DNA of 64,000 bases. It comes from Cunninghamia lanceolata (lineage: Eukaryota; Streptophyta; Pinopsida; Cupressales; Cupressaceae). The position numbers and the translations under genes are program-made. The DNA lies in the NCBI GenBank assembly GCA_027924645.1, contig BSBN01000888.1, positions 16,561,001 through 16,625,000 of the forward strand, in the 5' to 3' direction. The notes under the pieces are model-generated. The model was not told the origin of the DNA, made no database searches, and saw only the letters and a list, made by a program, of their open reading frames with translations. Numbering within the stretch: the first letter of the stretch is position 1; each line of letters begins with the position of its first letter. Positions 1 through 11,941 of this stretch are shown piece after piece.

Positions 1-1732
1 TATAGTGATCCTTTTATACTTGTCTTGAAAATTTCATTGTTACAGAGTATAAGGATTGTCTAATGAAATATTACATGAATAGTATTGATGGAGTAGTAGT
101 TTGGAAATTATTTTTGATGTATTCTTGGATGATCCTATATGATGACAATCATGACCATTATAATAGTAATAAACATCAACCATAATGTTGTTTAAGCAAG
201 TGGTATATTCTGTTGTTTGGTATTTGCTTCAGTGGTGTTCTTAGCTACTCCTTTGGTGTTTGTTCAATGCTATGGTGTTTGGTAGCATGGTGATTGCCTT
301 TGCTTTGATAGTGTTTTAGCAACATGAAAATAATTGTCCTCAATGATGTGTTCTTGGACAAGATAATGATTGCAGTGGTAGTTATTTTTCACAGTACTGA
401 TCCATACTCTATACTATGCTCTGTGTTATAATATGACGCTAGTCTTTATATCTTGAGAGCATAATGATTGCAAAGAAGGAAGTCTGCAGATATCATTTGT
501 ACAGAGGGGTGAAGTAAAGTTTGTTTATGATACAATCCATGCAAAATGGTTGAAAGTGATAACATGGATATTGGAGTTCAATCTTTGGATGAATGCCTCT
601 GTCTAAAAATGTGTAATATGTGATGCAGGCCTCTATGGTGCAGTAGACATGGAGACTGTATATGATGCATGGTAGAGATCAATTTGTGTGATAGCATGAT
701 GTGACAGACCATGTGATGCACGTGTAGATCTTATGTAAAGTTTTGAAGTTCTATATGTTTAATATGCAAATTAGACAAACAGTGCAAGCTTGATAGTTAG
801 TATATTTTGTTGATACAATATCAAAAATCTTTGATAACCATTATGATAGTAGTAAGGTGTTGTGATGGTTACATTGATCAAATTTGAAGGATACTATTTG
901 TAGTGTGCAGGATCTTCTTGATAGAACTTTGAGTTTGACTGAATATCTAGCAGTCTAGTGTAGTGATGTAGAGTTTTAAGAATTGTGTTTTGTGTGATCT
1001 TTGTGTATATGCTACAACTATTATTGTGAAATCTCTCATCATGCTAGATATCTTGTTTGAGTTTTAGGAAGTCAGAGACCATAACAAGTTGGTGGTACCT
1101 TTGAATAGGAATTTGAAATCAGGGCCTATAATCTCAGTATATTTGTTTAATAGTGCATATTGAATATTGAAATACCTTTGAATATTGATGGTTAATAGTG
1201 CATATTTGTTTTATTCATCTATACTTTTTGAAATAGTGACATATGCAAGGGGAGTGTATTGCATACTTTTATAGCTCTAATATATATGGTCCTACTTTAG
1301 TGGTATCTTTGCTATTTTGGATAGCAATGATCATGTGCACAATTTTGACTTTTTCAATTCTTGGACTTAGGGGAAGCTACTTGCTATTTCTATGCCCTAA
1401 CAGTTTTCAGATTTATATGACAATTAACTTGGTTTCTAATTGATAATAAGCATTATTTGTGACAATCTCCTCAATTGTTATCTCTGTCTACTTATCATGT
1501 TATTTTATTATGTTGTTGACATCTTCTTCTTGTTTCAGATGTTCTGGATGACACAACCCTTGTATAATTTATAGCCTTGGTATGATTGGTATGTTTTTTT
1601 CATCTTTGCTTATAATGCACATTTTAGGCTTTATGTGTGTTGCAGACATTTGCATTCATGCACTTCCTTTGCCCTGATGTCAAAAAGGGGGAGAAGAAAG
1701 GTGTTTTTCCTTCATGGACAAAGGGGGAGTAT
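1..1732 (+). mobile_element. Element A: 3' internal part of a SIRE/Maximus-like Copia retrotransposon
   Basis: No pol domain is recognisable here. The region ends with the arrangement typical of the 3' end of SIRE-like Copia elements: a short frame carrying 'DVKKGEKK' near 1677-1700, then a purine-rich tract (AAAGGGGGAG, 1720-1729), then a TGTTGG LTR start at 1733. The rest is AT-rich, with only short frames broken by stops. By position it corresponds to the long noncoding or envelope-like tail between pol and the 3' LTR in this lineage. The pol and the 5' LTR would lie left of the window. The assignment rests mainly on the PPT-LTR boundary; I cannot show that positions 1-1000 belong to the same element. 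Confidence 0.5.
1720..1729 (+). other. Polypurine tract of element A
   Basis: AAAGGGGGAG lies directly before the TGTTGG start of the LTR. This is the plus-strand priming site expected at the 3' end of a Copia element. Confidence 0.65.
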
Positions 1733-3795
1733 TGTTGGCTTTATCCTCCTCTGTTATTGTCCTTGATGTTCAAACACTTGGGTTTTCATGGTTGTTCAAC
1801 CTCTTGGCTTCTGATGTGATAATGATGCTCTTGGTGTTTACTCATGACTATGATGGTTTATGGTGCTTAGTGTGCTCAGTGTTGCTCAATTGATATCATT
1901 ATACTATGGTGCTCAGTGTGCTCAGTGTGGTTCTTTCATGTGGCTGGTAAAACATATTCAGTAGTTGACAGTTGACCATGTAGTTTACAACTTTTGATCA
2001 TGATTCAGTTTCCATTTGGCATTGTTTATTGACAGTGATGTCAAACTTGGTCAATGGTCAATACATTTCTTAGCATAACATTATAAGTGTCATGTAGGTT
2101 TTGAGATCATTGTTTATGGTGTTTGTTACATGTGGCTCTAGAATGGTGAAACTTGGCACTTTGACTTGGTTGAGGTCTATCATTTCATATGTCCTTTTCA
2201 AATAATAATGTGACTATCTCCTAGCACTTGTTCGAAGTGATTATTGTGTAAAAGGTTTTGGGATCTTTTTGAGAACATAGCTAGTTAAGGGACTCAAAAA
2301 GCAAGAAATTTGTGTTAAGAATTTCATCTTCATAATTTTTGTTTCACCACCATGAGGGTTTCTTTGTCTGCAATCATGGAAAAGTATGAGCTTTGATTAT
2401 GGAATATTTCTAAGCACTTCATTCTTCTTGACCGTAATCATGAGAAAACAAGGAAGAAATGACTTGAGTCTTTGATGTTTGACTATCCAAGGTGACAAAG
2501 CTAGATTGTGAGCACTTAGTTTGACTTGCCAGCCATCGGTTTCAGTAAGTTTGGTTGGTATTTTGCTTCATTTTCACTGCAGAGATTATTGTTTATGTGG
2601 GTTGTGCTTATTATGTGTTTAAACTGTTTTATTGGCAATATTGAGGGTTTCAAAGAAATGAAATCCTTTTGGTTCATTTTTCTGTAATTGTTCTCCATAG
2701 TTTTGTTTACTCTTGTACGGCTTGATAGTTTGTTTCTCATCAGTAACGTGGGTTTTTAAGAAGCTCTTGGAAGTTATTTAACTAGGGTTTTGAGTGCTAG
2801 GGTTTTACTTCAGTAACACACTTTGGTTTCAAATCAAATTGAGACAAATTTCTCTTTTGTATTTGTACAAAACTGTTAAGGGTTATTGGTTACAAATCAG
2901 TTAGGAACTATTTTTTAGTGGTTTCTTACTTGCCATGGTTTTGTTTAACAAGGAAATATGCTGATTATGTTTAGTAAAGAAGGTCCAGTTGTGAACTGTG
3001 AATCGATTTTCAGTTTCCAGTTATGAAATTGTCTGCAGGAAAATGGAATGTCTTGGATAGAATGTATAATGATGTGTATAAAAATGGTATAGTAAGAATG
3101 ATGTGTGTGCAAGTAGAGACTGCTCATACATTGTTGATATTATATCATTTTAAGTGAAATAGAGTGTTCCTCTGTATTTGTTTTTCTTCATGTTTGAAGC
3201 ATGTATTGAAAGGTCAAGTCAGTGAGACAAGAAATGACCTTTGCCAGTGAGGCAACTGTAGCTAGTGAGGCTTGAATTGTAGCCAGTGAGGCAACTATAA
3301 CTAGTGAAGCTTGAATGATAGCCAGTGAGGCCTGTAATCAGTGAGATACATTAAATAAGCTAGTGTGGCATTTTTTGAGTGGTTTTTATGCCCCGAAGGG
3401 TTTTCCACTTAGGACAATCTCTATGTTATGGTTACTTGTTCTACTCATGAGTTTTTATTTATTATTTCATAATTTAACAGTTATATGATGATCCTAGTAA
3501 ATCAGTACAAATGCATAATAGTTTGATGCTTATCTCAGTCCAATGTACAATCTACCTCTATTGTTTGTCTTGATGAGTTGTTCAAATGGTTCCTCATAGT
3601 TCACAAACACTTGTTCTATATTTTCATGCTCATAAGTTGGTGTGATCATTAATCTTGATTCTTAAATGAATGTCTTTCTTTACCATTTAAGGTTGAGGTT
3701 CACAGTTGGTAAAAGTTGATTAGGTGTTGCCAAAAACAAGTCTATTTTATAAGACAATGATTCACCCCCCTCTCAGTGTCTTATGTACTCTAACA
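1733..3795 (+). repeat. 3' LTR of element A (about 2,063 bp)
   Basis: The LTR begins TGTTGG and ends CTAACA, so it has TG...CA borders with a short inverted relation. Near the 3' end (3235-3350) it contains several degenerate copies of a GCCAGTGAGGC motif. These are followed by the 'gaagggttttccac' type sequence common in plant Copia LTRs (about 3395-3412) and a 'ttcacccccctctcagtg' pre-terminal stretch. The LTR of element H (58954-60916) has the same order of motifs, so both belong to related subfamilies. No PBS follows at 3796; the sequence goes straight into the middle of a gag from a different family. This LTR is therefore the right end of A rather than the left LTR of element B. Confidence 0.65.
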
Positions 3796-4530
3796 AAAAA
3801 TACCTCTCAATTACACTAAAGGGAAAATCAAAGAAGCCTGCTATAATGTCTGATGAAGATTGGGACAAATTGGACAAGAAGGAAATAGTAACTGTTATCC
3901 TCTCTCTTTCAAGTAATGTCCTATTTCATATTGCAATGAAGAAGACACCCAAGTGTCTATGGGATCGATTGTCTAACATGTATGAGATGGCTTCTACATC
4001 AAACAAAGTTTTCTCAATGAAGAAATTATACAATTTGAATGTGAAGGATGGTGGTAATGTATCAAACGACTTGAATGAATTTAACACAGTGATCAGCCAA
4101 CTAAGTTGTATTGATATCAAATTAGAAGATGAAATAGAGGCTATCTTGCTATTATGTTCTATAGACTTGATAGTTGGGAAGGAGTTATAGTTGTTAGCAA
4201 CTCAACATCTGACAAGAAGAGAAGCATGCTTAATTTTGATGATGTTGTAGGTATTCTTCTCGGCAAGGACATGAGAAGAAAAAATTAAGGAACCTCATCA
4301 AGAGACACTTTGATAAATGACAGTAGGGGGAGATCACAAGAATGAGGGAGTAATAACCATAGAAGAAGATCCAAATCTAGCAACAGATCAAAATCTAGAG
4401 GTACAAATGTAGGTTGCTGGTATTGTGGTAAAGAAGGTCACATAAAGAGGAATTGTTGGTCATTCAAGAAGGAAGAAATTAAATCAAAGGAAAATGAGGT
4501 AAATGTAGCATATGAAGAAGATGCAAGTGC
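3796..4530 (+). pseudogene. Element B gag (UBN2-type) with CCHC zinc knuckle, truncated
   Basis: The frame from 3799 reads as the middle and end of a Copia gag: 'MSDEDWDKLDKKEIVTVILS', then 'LWDRLSNMY' and 'NDLNEFNTVISQLS'. These match the W...LD...A.. and LW..L...Y landmarks of Tnt1-like gags. A frameshift near 4160 moves the continuation ('VIVVSNSTSDKKRSMLNFDD') to another frame, which ends at 4287. A CX2CX4HX4C knuckle (CWYCGKEGHIKRNC) is encoded at about 4415-4456. The normal first ~60-80 residues, including the N-terminal 'F.G.NF..W' landmark, are missing. Gag would form the virus-like particle; this copy cannot. Confidence 0.8.
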
Positions 4531-4539
4531 ACTTCTTTT

Positions 4540-5554
4540 ATGTATAGGTGAAACTACAATAGATGTTTGAGTGCTTGATTCTGGAGTACCATTTCATGCC
4601 ACATCGTGCAAGGATTTTTCAAGAACTATCAAGAAGATAATTTTGTTAAGATTTATCTTGGTGATGATGAACCTTGTAATATTGTTGGCAATGGTGATGT
4701 TTTGTTGAAACTAAAAAATTGTTACAGTTGGCTGCTAAGAGATGTTAGACATCTCTCTCAACTTAAAAGGAATTTGATTTCAGCTAGGCAGTTGGATGCT
4801 CAAGGTTGTAGCATCACTTTTGAATCAAGTATGTGGAAGGTAACAAAAGGAGCCTTGGTGATTACTAGAGGCAGCAAATCTGACAGTTTGTATTTGCTAG
4901 TGAGTCGAGTTGAAGTGGGAACAACAATGGAAGTTGCAGATAGTGGTACGGAACTTTGGCTCAAAACACTTGGTCACATGAGCAAGAAGGGCCTTAAGAT
5001 TTTGCACAAAAGGGATCAACTTTGAGGTTTGAAATTGGTGAATTTAGATTTTTGGGAGCATTGTATATATGGAAAACAAAAGAGGACCAAATTCTCCACC
5101 AAAGAACATGACAAGAAAACATGACCATTAGAGTTAATGCACTTTGATTTGTTTGGCTCCATAGAGGTAACATCTATTGGTGGGTTGAAGTATTTTATTG
5201 CTTTTTTAAATGATTGCACTAGGAAGGTTTGGGTTTACATGTTGAAAAGAAAATTTGAAGTTTGGTAAATTTAAAAATTTTAAAGCACTTGTAGAAAACC
5301 AAACTGGTAATAAAATCAAGTGCTTAAAAACTTATAACGGTGGTGAATTTTATTCCATAGAGTTTGATCAATTTTGTGTAGATAATAGTATTAAAGGGAT
5401 TAAAATTGTTCCTTTTACACCTCAAGAAAATGGTGGAGCAGAGAGGTTGAATAGAACAAATTTGGAGAGAGCTCACAATATACTCTCAAATGCAAGTTTG
5501 GGAAAAAAGTTTTGGGTAGAAGCTATTAATACAACAAGATATCTGATTAACTGA
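4540..5554 (+). pseudogene. Element B protease, GAG-pre-integrase and integrase, degenerate
   Basis: The protease active-site region reads 'VLDSGVPFHAT' (about 4570-4605), matching the Copia DSGAS.H.T landmark, just after an in-frame TGA at 4568. The frame 4606-5025 continues through the protease ('RHLSQLKRNLISARQL') into the GAG-pre-integrase ('LWLKTLGHMSKKGLKIL'). The integrase core is split over frames: a 'MHFDLFG' stretch near 5140, then a frame at 5255-5554 with 'NGGEF' and 'ENGGAERLNRT'. The second catalytic Asp of the D-D-35-E triad, normally in a SDNGGE context, is Tyr here (TYNGGEF). A stop ends the frame at 5554, where the protein should continue. Confidence 0.75.
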
Positions 5555-6440
5555 GGTCCATCCTCTCAGTTGGATTTTAAAATTCCAGAAGAGAAATGGT
5601 AGGGAAAGAAAATTTCATACAGTCATCTACAAGTATTTGTATGTGAAGCTTTCATTCACATCCCACAAGAGAAAATAATAAATATTGATGTAAAATCTAA
5701 AACATGTATCTTCATTAGATACATAGACAAAAATATGGCTACAAGTTATGGCGTCCAATCACCAAAAAGGTTATTCGTAGTAGAGATGTAATTTTTAATG
5801 TTTAAATGATATGCCGTGTTTGACAAAATAGGGGATGCTAGTGAAAGAGTATGTTGCTCTTGAAGACATCATAAATGGAAGTGATGTGTTTAAAAACAAA
5901 CAACAAGTTACACATCAAAACTTACCTCTGGGAACACTAAAAAATCTTCCTAGCAACGATAGAAATTTGTCACTGGATACATCTTTAAACTAGCCACTGG
6001 ATGCATATCCTCATCAACCTTTGAATGTACATTGAAATAGGGAGGAGGGAAATTTATTAACATCTGTGCCCATTTATTAATGTCTAGCACCTTATCCACA
6101 AGCTCATTCACATGTAAATATGTCACTAAAATCCTTATCTCCACCATAGCCTACATATGAGCAGCCTAATTTAAATGAGCTTCCACATAATATCTTTTCA
6201 CACCATATAAGAAGTCTCCTACAACATTTAAATCAGCCACTCTGAGATTATGAGTCGCCATGTTTATATACCCCTACCCTCTTCTCAATACCTCTACTAT
6301 GTAGTAATAACGATGAATAGGTTCACCAAAATTGCTCTTCTAAATAGGGTGTTGAAGAAGGAACTACACAGTAATTATTTCCTTAGGTTCATAGGTCCAT
6401 TAGAGAATGAAAACTTTCTACAAAATACAAAGACTTTATC
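5555..6440 (+). pseudogene. Element B integrase tail and proline-rich integrase-RT linker, heavily broken
   Basis: In plus-strand frames broken by stops I can follow the usual Copia integrase C-terminal stretch (a 'CEAFIHIPQEKI' segment near 5645-5680, then 'CIFIRY'). A proline- and serine-rich linker (about 5930-6300) follows. No frame is open for more than about 65 codons. This is the normal linker between integrase and reverse transcriptase; nothing suggests a separate gene. Confidence 0.5.
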
Positions 6441-7259
6441 CAGCACTTATTGATTTCAAGTGAAGTTAAACCTACCACATTTAAAGAATCCTACAATGCC
6501 AAAGACAGTGAAAAGTGGATGGAAGCCATGGAAGACAAGATAGGATCTCTAATGGAAAATGGCACTTGGGATTTGGTTTGTCTTCCACCAAATAAGAAAG
6601 CATTAAAAAATAGGTGGGTATACAAATTGAAGGAGGAAGAATGAGGGAAGAAATGGTATAGGGCTAGACTAGTGTTGAAGGGATATGACTAGCAAAAGGG
6701 TGTTGACTTCACTAAAAATGATTCCACATGTAGCTAAAATGACTTCAATTAGGGTAGTTTCGGGATTACTTGCTATGTGTGACCTTGAGTTGGAGTAGCT
6801 TGATGTCAAGACAATGTTTCTCCATGGTGATTGCGAAGAAGAGTTGTATATGAAACAACCTAAAGGCTTCGAAAAAGAAGGACAAGAGAATTTAGTTTGC
6901 AGGTTGAAATAAAGTTTGTATGGGCTGAAACAAGCTCTACAACAATGTTATCTCAAATTTGATTCCTTCATGGCTAAGAAACACATTACAACATGTGAAT
7001 TTGATCCATGTGTCTATTATAAGGTGTTGGAAAATGGTGAGTTTGTTTTGTTGTTATTATACACAGATGACATGTTAGTCACCAGAACTAGCACAGATGT
7101 TGTTAGCAAGATGAAACAACAATTGGCTAAAAAAATTTCTATAAAGGATTTGGGGGTTGCTAAGAAAATCCTTGGAATGACTATCATTAGATAGAGACAT
7201 AGAAGATAATTGAAATTGTCACAAGAAAATTACATTGACAAGGTTTTGGATAGGTTTAG
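6441..7259 (+). pseudogene. Element B reverse transcriptase, 5' part, cut by element C
   Basis: 6450-6644 encodes 'KWMEAMEDKIGSLMENGTWD' and 'NRWVYKLK', the conserved start of the Copia RT. After several stops (6645-6910), the region around 6790-6900 still reads as the 'DVKT.FLHG..EE.LYM.QP.GF' block. The frame 6916-7194 holds 'MYGLKQA' and the catalytic box 'YTDDM', where YVDDM is usual. The frame ends with 'DLGVAKKILGM', and after a stop 'LSQENYIDKVLDRFS' leads directly to position 7259. There the pol is interrupted by C; it resumes at 11942. RT would copy the element's RNA; this copy is inactive. Confidence 0.8.
7255..7259. repeat. TSD of element C, left copy (TTTAG)
   Basis: TTTAG sits immediately before TGTAACATCC and is repeated at 11937-11941 immediately after ...GGATGTAACA. 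Removing 7260-11941 rejoins the RT-connection and RNase H coding regions of element B. Confidence 0.85.
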
Positions 7260-10200
7260 TGTAACATCCACATTCTAAAAACATAGTAAAAACCAAAAAT
7301 TCATCATAAAGTAAATTTACAAGGTAAAAATGAGATAGAGAAAAATTTTCTTTTATTCAACATATAGTCGAGTAACTATAATTACAAGGTATCTCATTAC
7401 AAATACAATAATCTATATTGTCTTTCTCAAGTACAATGTTTACAAAAATAAATCAATTAAAAATACCTGAATTAGATAATGTTTTACTTAATCTCAATCA
7501 ACACAAGTCTCAAAGATATACTGCATCCAAAAATCTGACATCTTTATCGCAAGCCTCGGCATGTCTTTTGCTAGAGAGAGAGAGTATCTTTCCAGTGATT
7601 TACCTCCAACCACAGACCGTCGGTCTCCCGCACTCCTTCCTAACCGGAAGTGGCCCTTCCCTTCACGAGAAGTATAGACCAAGGTGACCAGTGGTAATTT
7701 ACCTTTCCCAGTACATAGTGTTGTATCTTACACAATCTCTATCTATCGTACAACCCTAGACACCCTCTAGCTAAGTACAATTCCCGATAGGATGTGTAAT
7801 CCAGATACAGTGAACCGACAATGCATGCAGAGACATATGCATTACTATGGCCATAGTTTTCAATATAAATTTACGTTCACAATGAACGATATCGTATTGT
7901 TCACCCACTCCAACTCGACTTGGATACTATCATATTCCTACAATTCGACTTGGTCATCTTTGTTTAACTTATGAAGTATGATGTTTGAACAATTGAGTCT
8001 TCCTGACCCATACATGTTTTCTTACACTGTCTATAATCCATAGACCTGATCAACTTTCTTTCTTTATGAGGACTCTCATTGCTTCATCGCAATTCCTGAG
8101 GTCCACGACTTATTGTTTCATAATAAAAATAGATAGATTAATTATGACTAAGATGATAACCTTAATCAAGTTAACCATTATAGTCTAGGAATCTAAATCA
8201 CTTCTTGCAAGTAAGAATAGTTACGCATAGTCAGGGCACTAGACCCTTCATTCATGATCTCAATAATGATCTCAATGTCTTAATATAATAATTACCATAT
8301 CTAGGTTAACTATAGATTCAATTGATGTGTTTTGCCTAATTCAAACCTAGTCTTTCTGACTTAGGTGAATTCACAAGACACTGTCATTGCTCTATTAATC
8401 ATAATGGATTGACTATCCATTCTTAGGTTTCTCTCTTTCCAATAAGATAGACATGAGCATTACCAGATTAGGGTTCTCAACCTTCTTAGTCGACCCATAC
8501 ATAATCCACTGAACAGGTTGTAACCTCAAAAGGTATAATTATAACCTTACCCTACTGGGTCACTCTAGGGTTTTGTATTTCCTTTCCCATGATAATGGAA
8601 TGTCAAGGATAGAGTTTAAGTTTTCAACTTTCCTTTAGTCTTCTATTTTTAACTCATAATCCAAGTTCATTAATATGATACTCTGTTGGAAAATAGTAAT
8701 TATTTGCTCCAAGGGTAAGAATATATGTATGGATTTATCTTGAATATTCACTTTGGAGTTAATCATTCCTTAGGAAGTTGAGTCTGCAAAATCATTATCG
8801 ACCTTCTTGATCTTCTCAACTCAATAGACCTTCGCTAAAGAAGAAAAAGGAGTAATAGTTAACATCCTAAAGTTAACATGATAATACTTATCATTGTTGT
8901 TGAATACCCATGTGATTCTATATCACTATTCTATTGTGTTCTTATTAATAACAATATGATTATAACATATATGCCTATATCAATACCAAAATCCTTGAAC
9001 TCAAGGTATCAAACTTTTACCTTTAACTCACTCTACGTATCTACAATATGAGCTTTTATCCTCTAAATAAAATTATGATAAGGCTACCTTTAGTATAGAT
9101 ATTCTTGATCAAATTCACTCTTTCAAATTTGAATGTGTTTGAGTCAAGAATAGTAAATACAATGTTTCACATTTGATAATATTTCATAGAGTGCTTCATC
9201 CAATGCAAAGAATGAGTCTCCAACCCATTTCATTAACTTTTGCTAGCAGGCTCCCAGTTCTTGCCAATATGGGAGTTTAGAGAAAAGTATAAATCCTATA
9301 TAAAAACATAGAGGATAGGAGGAATTTTAACAAATAATACTATTTGACTGGCCTAGAAGACAAGTAAGCAAAAAGTACAAGCATACACGAAGCACGTGAA
9401 CTGTTTCAACAATTTCCTTGAAGAAATGTGTCATTGTGGAATGCATTGATTGCAAGATACACACAAGATGGACAAGTTGAAAAGATTTTAAAGACTCTCA
9501 AGCAAATGTAGTTGGCAGGTCAAGCTAAAGATGAAATCCCATTTAAGTCCTCTATAAAAGCACTCAAACGAGACAAAGGTATGAACATCCTTAACTGAGA
9601 GGGTTTAATCCAACCATCCATGGATACATCTGAGTACAAACTACATACCATTCCCATCTAGACATACCCAAAAAAGGACAAAACTAACTTGACATAGACT
9701 ATAAGGGCATATTTCATATCAGGTTAACCCCATAGGTAGATGTGCTCACACAACCATGGTATTTAATGTTTTATTTATGAGTCTTACCTTTACTAGAGGT
9801 CAATCGAGCACAAAATATGTCAATGAAGATTATAAATACCTTTGGTAAGTATGAAGCTTTAGATATATGTTTCTTGGTCAGTTGCTTTCACCGCGTTGTA
9901 GCTTCCCAATCCGGCTCACTCAAATCAACCCAATAGCACTGTATTCTTCTCCTAGGGGATACTGGATGATCAGGAAAAATCTCCACTTTTTGTTCATTTT
10001 GCCCTCACTAGTCTTGGTGCATCAGCAATCATGAATGCATTCACAGTAACCATTGTAACTGCATTTGCAGCCTCTCGCTCAGTCTGTAGTGTTTTCTGTA
10101 GTGTAAGATGATTCCTTCAACTCTTACACCAAGTTCTCCTCTTCCTCCCATTCCTACCCATGTATAACTCATATATCTCCCACGACTCTCCCTATTCACT

Positions 10201-11936
10201 GTGTAAATCTCTCCTCCCACTTCATTGTTTTCGGTCTCCCCCTAAAACATTTTGAACTCTTCCTCCAGTCGTGGCATCCTCTCTTACTACGATGGAGTAA
10301 CCGACCCATATATCTCTCAGTTTCTAGCTTTTTTTGTTCTCTTTTTCCTCACAATAGCAGAACTGCCCCTTTTTGCACCCTCCACGATGGATTGAATGGC
10401 ATCCTCCTACCATCCACCGTAAAGAGGTTCCCATTGACATTTCTACCATTTTTTGTTTCTAAACAACCGCATCACTACTACCCATGAACATCTGACATAA
10501 CTCCCCACTCCAAAGGAAATTCATGGCATTTACTTTCAGTTTCAGTCTCTAAACCACTAAATGCTCACCTCCCAACTACCCACGGTGGTAGAAGCATAAT
10601 GCCATCACACTTCTGAAATTTCAAAGCCTAAACACAAGGAGGTCGATTGCTGCATGCCACCCAACTTCCTTACATATAGCAAACTCTTAAACATGGTAGA
10701 GACTCCTTAATGGCGACATGGCATAACAACCTCGTCAAAACTTACTCACACTAGAAGGCTTCTTAACTTCCCAATAAGCAACTAACACAATTTGAGGAGC
10801 TAAATTCTCACAAGGTGGTAAATTATAAATGCAAAAGGTGACTCCAAGGTCGAATAGAGGTAAAGAATCAAAACCGAATAAAGAAAAAAGTGTGGGTTCT
10901 ATCCAAGACAATTCAAGTTGTAAACTCAAAAAGAAAAAGATGTATTCGCAAAGGATGATGTCCCAACCGACAGAGCCTAGGCGAAAACCACTTGATTCGA
11001 TGAGAAAACGAACATCAAGTAAATTGACGAAAAAACTACATCCCCTTAGCTGAGTTATGACTTGAACGATTGCGGAATATCCTTCCAAATGACGACCAAA
11101 ATAGTTATAGCATAAATCGACTTCACATTCGACTTCCATCGATTTACAAAAGGGAATAAATTCACAACACATGATTAATGCATTTTGATGGCAATCACGA
11201 CAGATTGAGCATAATGCAACACAAGTTTTCTAAATCGTTTAACGCACAAAATGACTTCTTGCATCTTTCGACTATGAGACGTGATCCACAATCTACCACA
11301 AATAGGTTCATCTATTGATGTTAATGTCAACAATATTAGCATTGTCTAACTTGATGGGAATGTCTTGATGTTTAAGAGGCAACAATAAAACCTCAAGTGA
11401 CTCAAGAAGAATAACACAACCGTTTTACGGCTATGACATTGTTTACTTTACAACCAACTATGTTGTCTCACCATCGACTTGACTAGATGATAATCAAGAT
11501 ATCGACTACCTGTCGATTTAGATTCGAAAGAAAATTGGCAAGATAAGACTTACCTCATATGACTCATTGGTTCACATTATTGTTTAACACTAGACTCGTT
11601 TGGCAAATTGACCACTCATAATCCAAGGTCTATCTCTCTCTTCTCGAAAGATACTCTCTCTCTTCTCTCTGAGAGTCAATACCCTGTAATCCTATTTCAC
11701 TTGTCATCAAACAATAAGAGATTAGTGCATCTTTATTCAATAAATTCAACTAATAAATCAAATCTTATAATACAGTTATTAAATTGACCATAACATAATC
11801 ATTTCCATGATTTCATAATTGATATTCAATACAATTCCATGTCATATCCTGTCTTAAGTCTATAACATCTCAACAAATTCACTTATGCCCAAGTAAAAAG
11901 TAAAAGTATAGCAAGTCAGAAAATAGGGATGTAACA
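7260..11936. mobile_element. Element C: 4,677-bp insertion with TG...CA ends, possible giant solo LTR or non-autonomous LTR element
   Basis: The termini are TGTAACATCC on the left and GGATGTAACA on the right. This is an imperfect terminal inversion (9 of 10 positions), flanked by a 5-bp TSD. Gypsy elements of the Tekay/Del type often start TGTAACACCC and end in a similar inversion, so an LTR-retroelement origin fits. I find no internal second copy of either end, no gag-pol frame and no PBS or PPT. The simplest reading is therefore a solo LTR of unusual length, or a non-autonomous derivative. It contains a PPR fragment (9355-9575) and an unrecognised 145-codon minus frame (10735-11172: starts 'MCCEFIPFCK', hydrophobic, no domain recognised, in sequence with no other coding signal). 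Orientation is undetermined. Confidence 0.6.
9355..9580 (+). pseudogene. Captured PPR-protein fragment inside element C
   Basis: One reading frame gives '[13 protein letters not shown]', a TGA, then 'RNVSLWNALIARYTQDGQ' and 'LKTLKQM'. This matches the plant PLS-type pentatricopeptide pattern ([26 protein letters not shown]...). Upstream in the same frame, 'DK*AKSTSIHEAR' fits the preceding 'DMYAKC' repeat end. Two further in-frame stops make it a pseudogene. Organellar RNA-binding PPR proteins are a very large family in land plants. About one and a half to two repeats are left. It has no similarity to retroelement proteins, so it is captured host sequence or a remnant of the insertion context. 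Confidence 0.65.
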
Positions 11937-11941
11937 TTTAG
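11937..11941. repeat. TSD of element C, right copy (TTTAG)
   Basis: Second copy of the 5-bp duplication; element B coding sequence resumes at 11942. Confidence 0.85.

Noticed and set aside
1733..3795. LTR taken as the 5' LTR of element B
   Set aside because: A PPT precedes it, no PBS follows it, and the 3' LTR of B (12783-13102) is 320 bp with a different sequence.
7573..11670. Long terminal inverted repeats in element C (GA-rich 'gagagagtatctttc' near both ends in inverse orientation)
   Set aside because: Only about 20 bases, mostly GA repeats, agree; the remaining 300 bp at each end do not align as inverted copies.
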